Assembly (NCBI RefSeq): GCF_002920895.1
Contig: NZ_PQVG01000004.1
Location: 248,001-312,000, forward strand
From: Flavobacterium alvei
GTDB lineage: Bacteria; Bacteroidota; Bacteroidia; Flavobacteriales; Flavobacteriaceae
Length of the DNA: 64,000 nt
Reading direction: 5' to 3'
Shown: in pieces, positions 63,061-64,000 of the stretch
How the letters are laid out: the number at the start of each line of letters is the position of its first letter
Numbering within the stretch: the stretch's first letter is position 1
Made by a program: the position numbers and the translations under genes
The notes under the pieces: model-generated
What the model was told of the DNA's origin: nothing
The model's input: the letters and a program-made list of their open reading frames with translations, nothing else
Database searches by the model: none

Positions 63061-63186
63061 TCCCAACTCAAAGCAGGATTTGTGAGTGATGTAAATGTAG
63101 TTGTGAAATTACACCAACACGTTGAAGTAAAAGTAACGGAGGTGGCTGAAGATAGAAAGAGAATTCAGTTGACGATGGTTTTGTAA
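63061..63186 (+). pseudogene. Second copy of the tex 3' end
   Basis: An in-frame copy of the last ~42 codons of tex, ending with a TAA where tex has TAG. About 88% of bases match; most changes are silent, and only three residues differ over the 36 from GFVSDV to the end. The final 30 bases before the last codons are identical. There is no start codon or upstream Tex sequence, so it is a remnant. It marks the far side of the methylase/nuclease module. Confidence 0.92.
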
Positions 63187-63194
63187 AATAAAAA

Positions 63195-63222
63195 AGCCAG
63201 TTTCAAGATTTTGAGACTGGCT
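63195..63222 (-). terminator. Terminator of the last barrel gene
   Basis: The 12-bp stem AGCCAGTTTCAA (63195-63206) with 63211-63222 has one G-T pair and a 4-nt loop. On the minus strand a T run follows. It lies 20 bp downstream of the barrel gene stop. Confidence 0.75.
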
Positions 63223-63242
63223 ATACTTTTAGAATTACTATT

Positions 63243-63845
63243 TTATAACTGAATTACACCACCAAGATTGAAGCTGTAACCAGCATTGACTACACGAAAA
63301 TCTGTTGCTTTATTTATATTAGTCAAACCATTGAAGAATTGTGCATCAATTAAAATTCCGAATTTTTCTGTAATCCCAATTTTATAACCAATACCATATG
63401 TAAATCCTAACTGAAAAGATTCAATAGCTGATGAAGGAATTTTTTCAGATGTACCATTATATTTTGCAGTTGCTTTTGTTAAAAAAGAAGGACTTAAGCC
63501 AAAATTCAAATTCCATTTTCGTGTGCTACCAAAATGCCAATTGGCATTGATTGGAATGCTTAAATAGTTTAAAATATCCTCGTATTTATCCTCAGCATCA
63601 GTATTTGTTCCTCCCATTTTATCAAATATCAAACCCGAACGTAAACTCCACCTATTGTTAAAATAATAATCAGCAGTTACTCCAAATTGTACACCTGAAT
63701 TGTATTTAGAGGAATCATATTCACTATTTTCATAAAAACTTGAGCTTCCAATTTTTGGAGTAATTTCCATAGTTCCTTTGTTTCTAGTTTGAGCATTTGT
63801 GTATCCCATTGATACTAAAGCTAGTACTAATAATAATTTTTTCAT
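63243..63845 (-). CDS. Outer-membrane beta-barrel protein
   Basis: 200 residues. A signal peptide (MKKLLLVLALVSMGYTNAQ) precedes amphipathic strands (GVQFGVTADYYFNNRWSLRSGLIFDKMGG, KWNLNFGLSPSFLTK, LGFTYGIGYKIGITEKFGILIDAQFFNG) and a terminal strand GYSFNLGGVIQL. It belongs to the PorT/OMP_b-brl type of small barrel. Specific role unknown. It has its own terminator, lies just beyond the tex duplicate, and is probably the original downstream neighbour of tex. Confidence 0.78.
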   Translation of the reverse strand: MKKLLLVLALVSMGYTNAQTRNKGTMEITPKIGSSSFYENSEYDSSKYNSGVQFGVTADYYFNNRWSLRSGLIFDKMGGTNTDAEDKYEDILNYLSIPINANWHFGSTRKWNLNFGLSPSFLTKATAKYNGTSEKIPSSAIESFQLGFTYGIGYKIGITEKFGILIDAQFFNGLTNINKATDFRVVNAGYSFNLGGVIQL

Positions 63846-63870
63846 TTCTTAAATTATAAAAATAATACTA

Positions 63871-63878
63871 CAAAAATA
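63871..63878 (-). promoter_or_regulatory. -7 element of the last barrel gene
   Basis: Minus-strand TATTTTTG matches TAnnTTTG, giving a leader of about 20 nt before the start at 63845. The -33 box is unclear. Confidence 0.35.
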
Positions 63879-63953
63879 AAAATTTTAGTTGAAAAAGAAA
63901 AGAAAAAAATCGATAATTTAAGCTTGTTAAATCTATTTTGAAGATAGAGTAAA

Positions 63954-64000
63954 ATGAATCCAGCTGACGATGATATTATAAAAATATTGATTTCCGTCAG
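63954..64000 (+). CDS. Possible start of a gene cut by the window edge
   Basis: An ATG at 63954 opens a frame (MNPADDDIIKILISV) that runs off the right edge. It is divergent from the barrel gene and follows a 108-bp gap. Fifteen codons are too few to identify it; it may be chance. Confidence 0.3.
   Translation, partial: MNPADDDIIKILISV

Noticed and set aside
63009-63071. 21 extra codons at the methylase N-terminus.
   Set aside because: They run into the copied tex segment in antisense, lie upstream of the -7 box, and resemble no protein start.

Overview
The window looks like a chromosomal segment of a Flavobacterium-like member of the Bacteroidetes. The reasons are a low G+C content, promoters of the TTG / TAnnTTTG (-33/-7) type, a complete sprC-sprD-sprB-sprF gliding-motility locus with type IX secretion (T9SS) sorting domains, and family-restricted proteins such as DUF4175, CCDC81-like HU/SPOR and the DUF1469 holin-like/YtxH trio. 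There is no rRNA, CRISPR array, transposase or integrase. One intact tRNA (Cys) is present.

Layout. 1-22.1 kb: the tail of an unknown gene, an inverted-repeat element, then a minus-strand operon of six secreted or envelope genes. It starts from a well-formed promoter at about 22.06 kb: a 148-aa secreted protein, a beta-helix protein, sprC, sprD, the 14.2-kb sprB adhesin gene, and sprF. 22.5-30.4 kb: DNA polymerase III delta-prime, DoxX, thioesterase, a HEPN-like protein, recA, plsC, trpS, dprA and an HU/SPOR protein. 30.5-41.1 kb: TonB-like protein, Pif1-type helicase, OmpH/Skp-like lipoprotein, methyltransferase, mnmG, ybeY and DUF4175, with a cluster of near-perfect parS centromere sites around mnmG. 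41.3-48.6 kb: gltX, an outer-membrane barrel, SPFH protein, holin-like/YtxH trio, glnS with an unusual tail, an orphan antitoxin-like gene and folB. 48.7-49.0 kb: tRNA-Cys followed by tandem 90-bp repeats of its own 3' end. 49.0-59.2 kb: membrane protein, LysE exporter, GIN-domain protein, rnr, DUF2007, a 644-bp AT-rich gap, rpiB, CDF transporter, a DUF4143 ATPase preceded by 32-bp operator-like repeats, DUF1294 and tex. 59.2-63.2 kb: a two-gene DNA-methylase plus PD-(D/E)XK nuclease module, bounded on the far side by a diverged second copy of the last ~126 bp of tex. 63.2-64 kb: an outer-membrane barrel gene and perhaps the start of another gene.

How the parts work together. The spr genes make a T9SS-exported mobile adhesin (SprB), its PorP-like outer-membrane partner (SprF) and accessory surface proteins. 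The rest is mostly housekeeping: replication and recombination (delta-prime, RecA, DprA, helicase), translation (TrpS, GltX, GlnS, MnmG, YbeY, tRNA-Cys), RNA turnover (RNase R, Tex) and the envelope. The best leads for new biology are the methylase/nuclease module inserted with a long duplication of tex, the parS cluster, the tRNA-Cys 3'-end repeats, the dyad repeats upstream of the spr operon and of the DUF4143 ATPase, and the seven-module super-repeat inside SprB.
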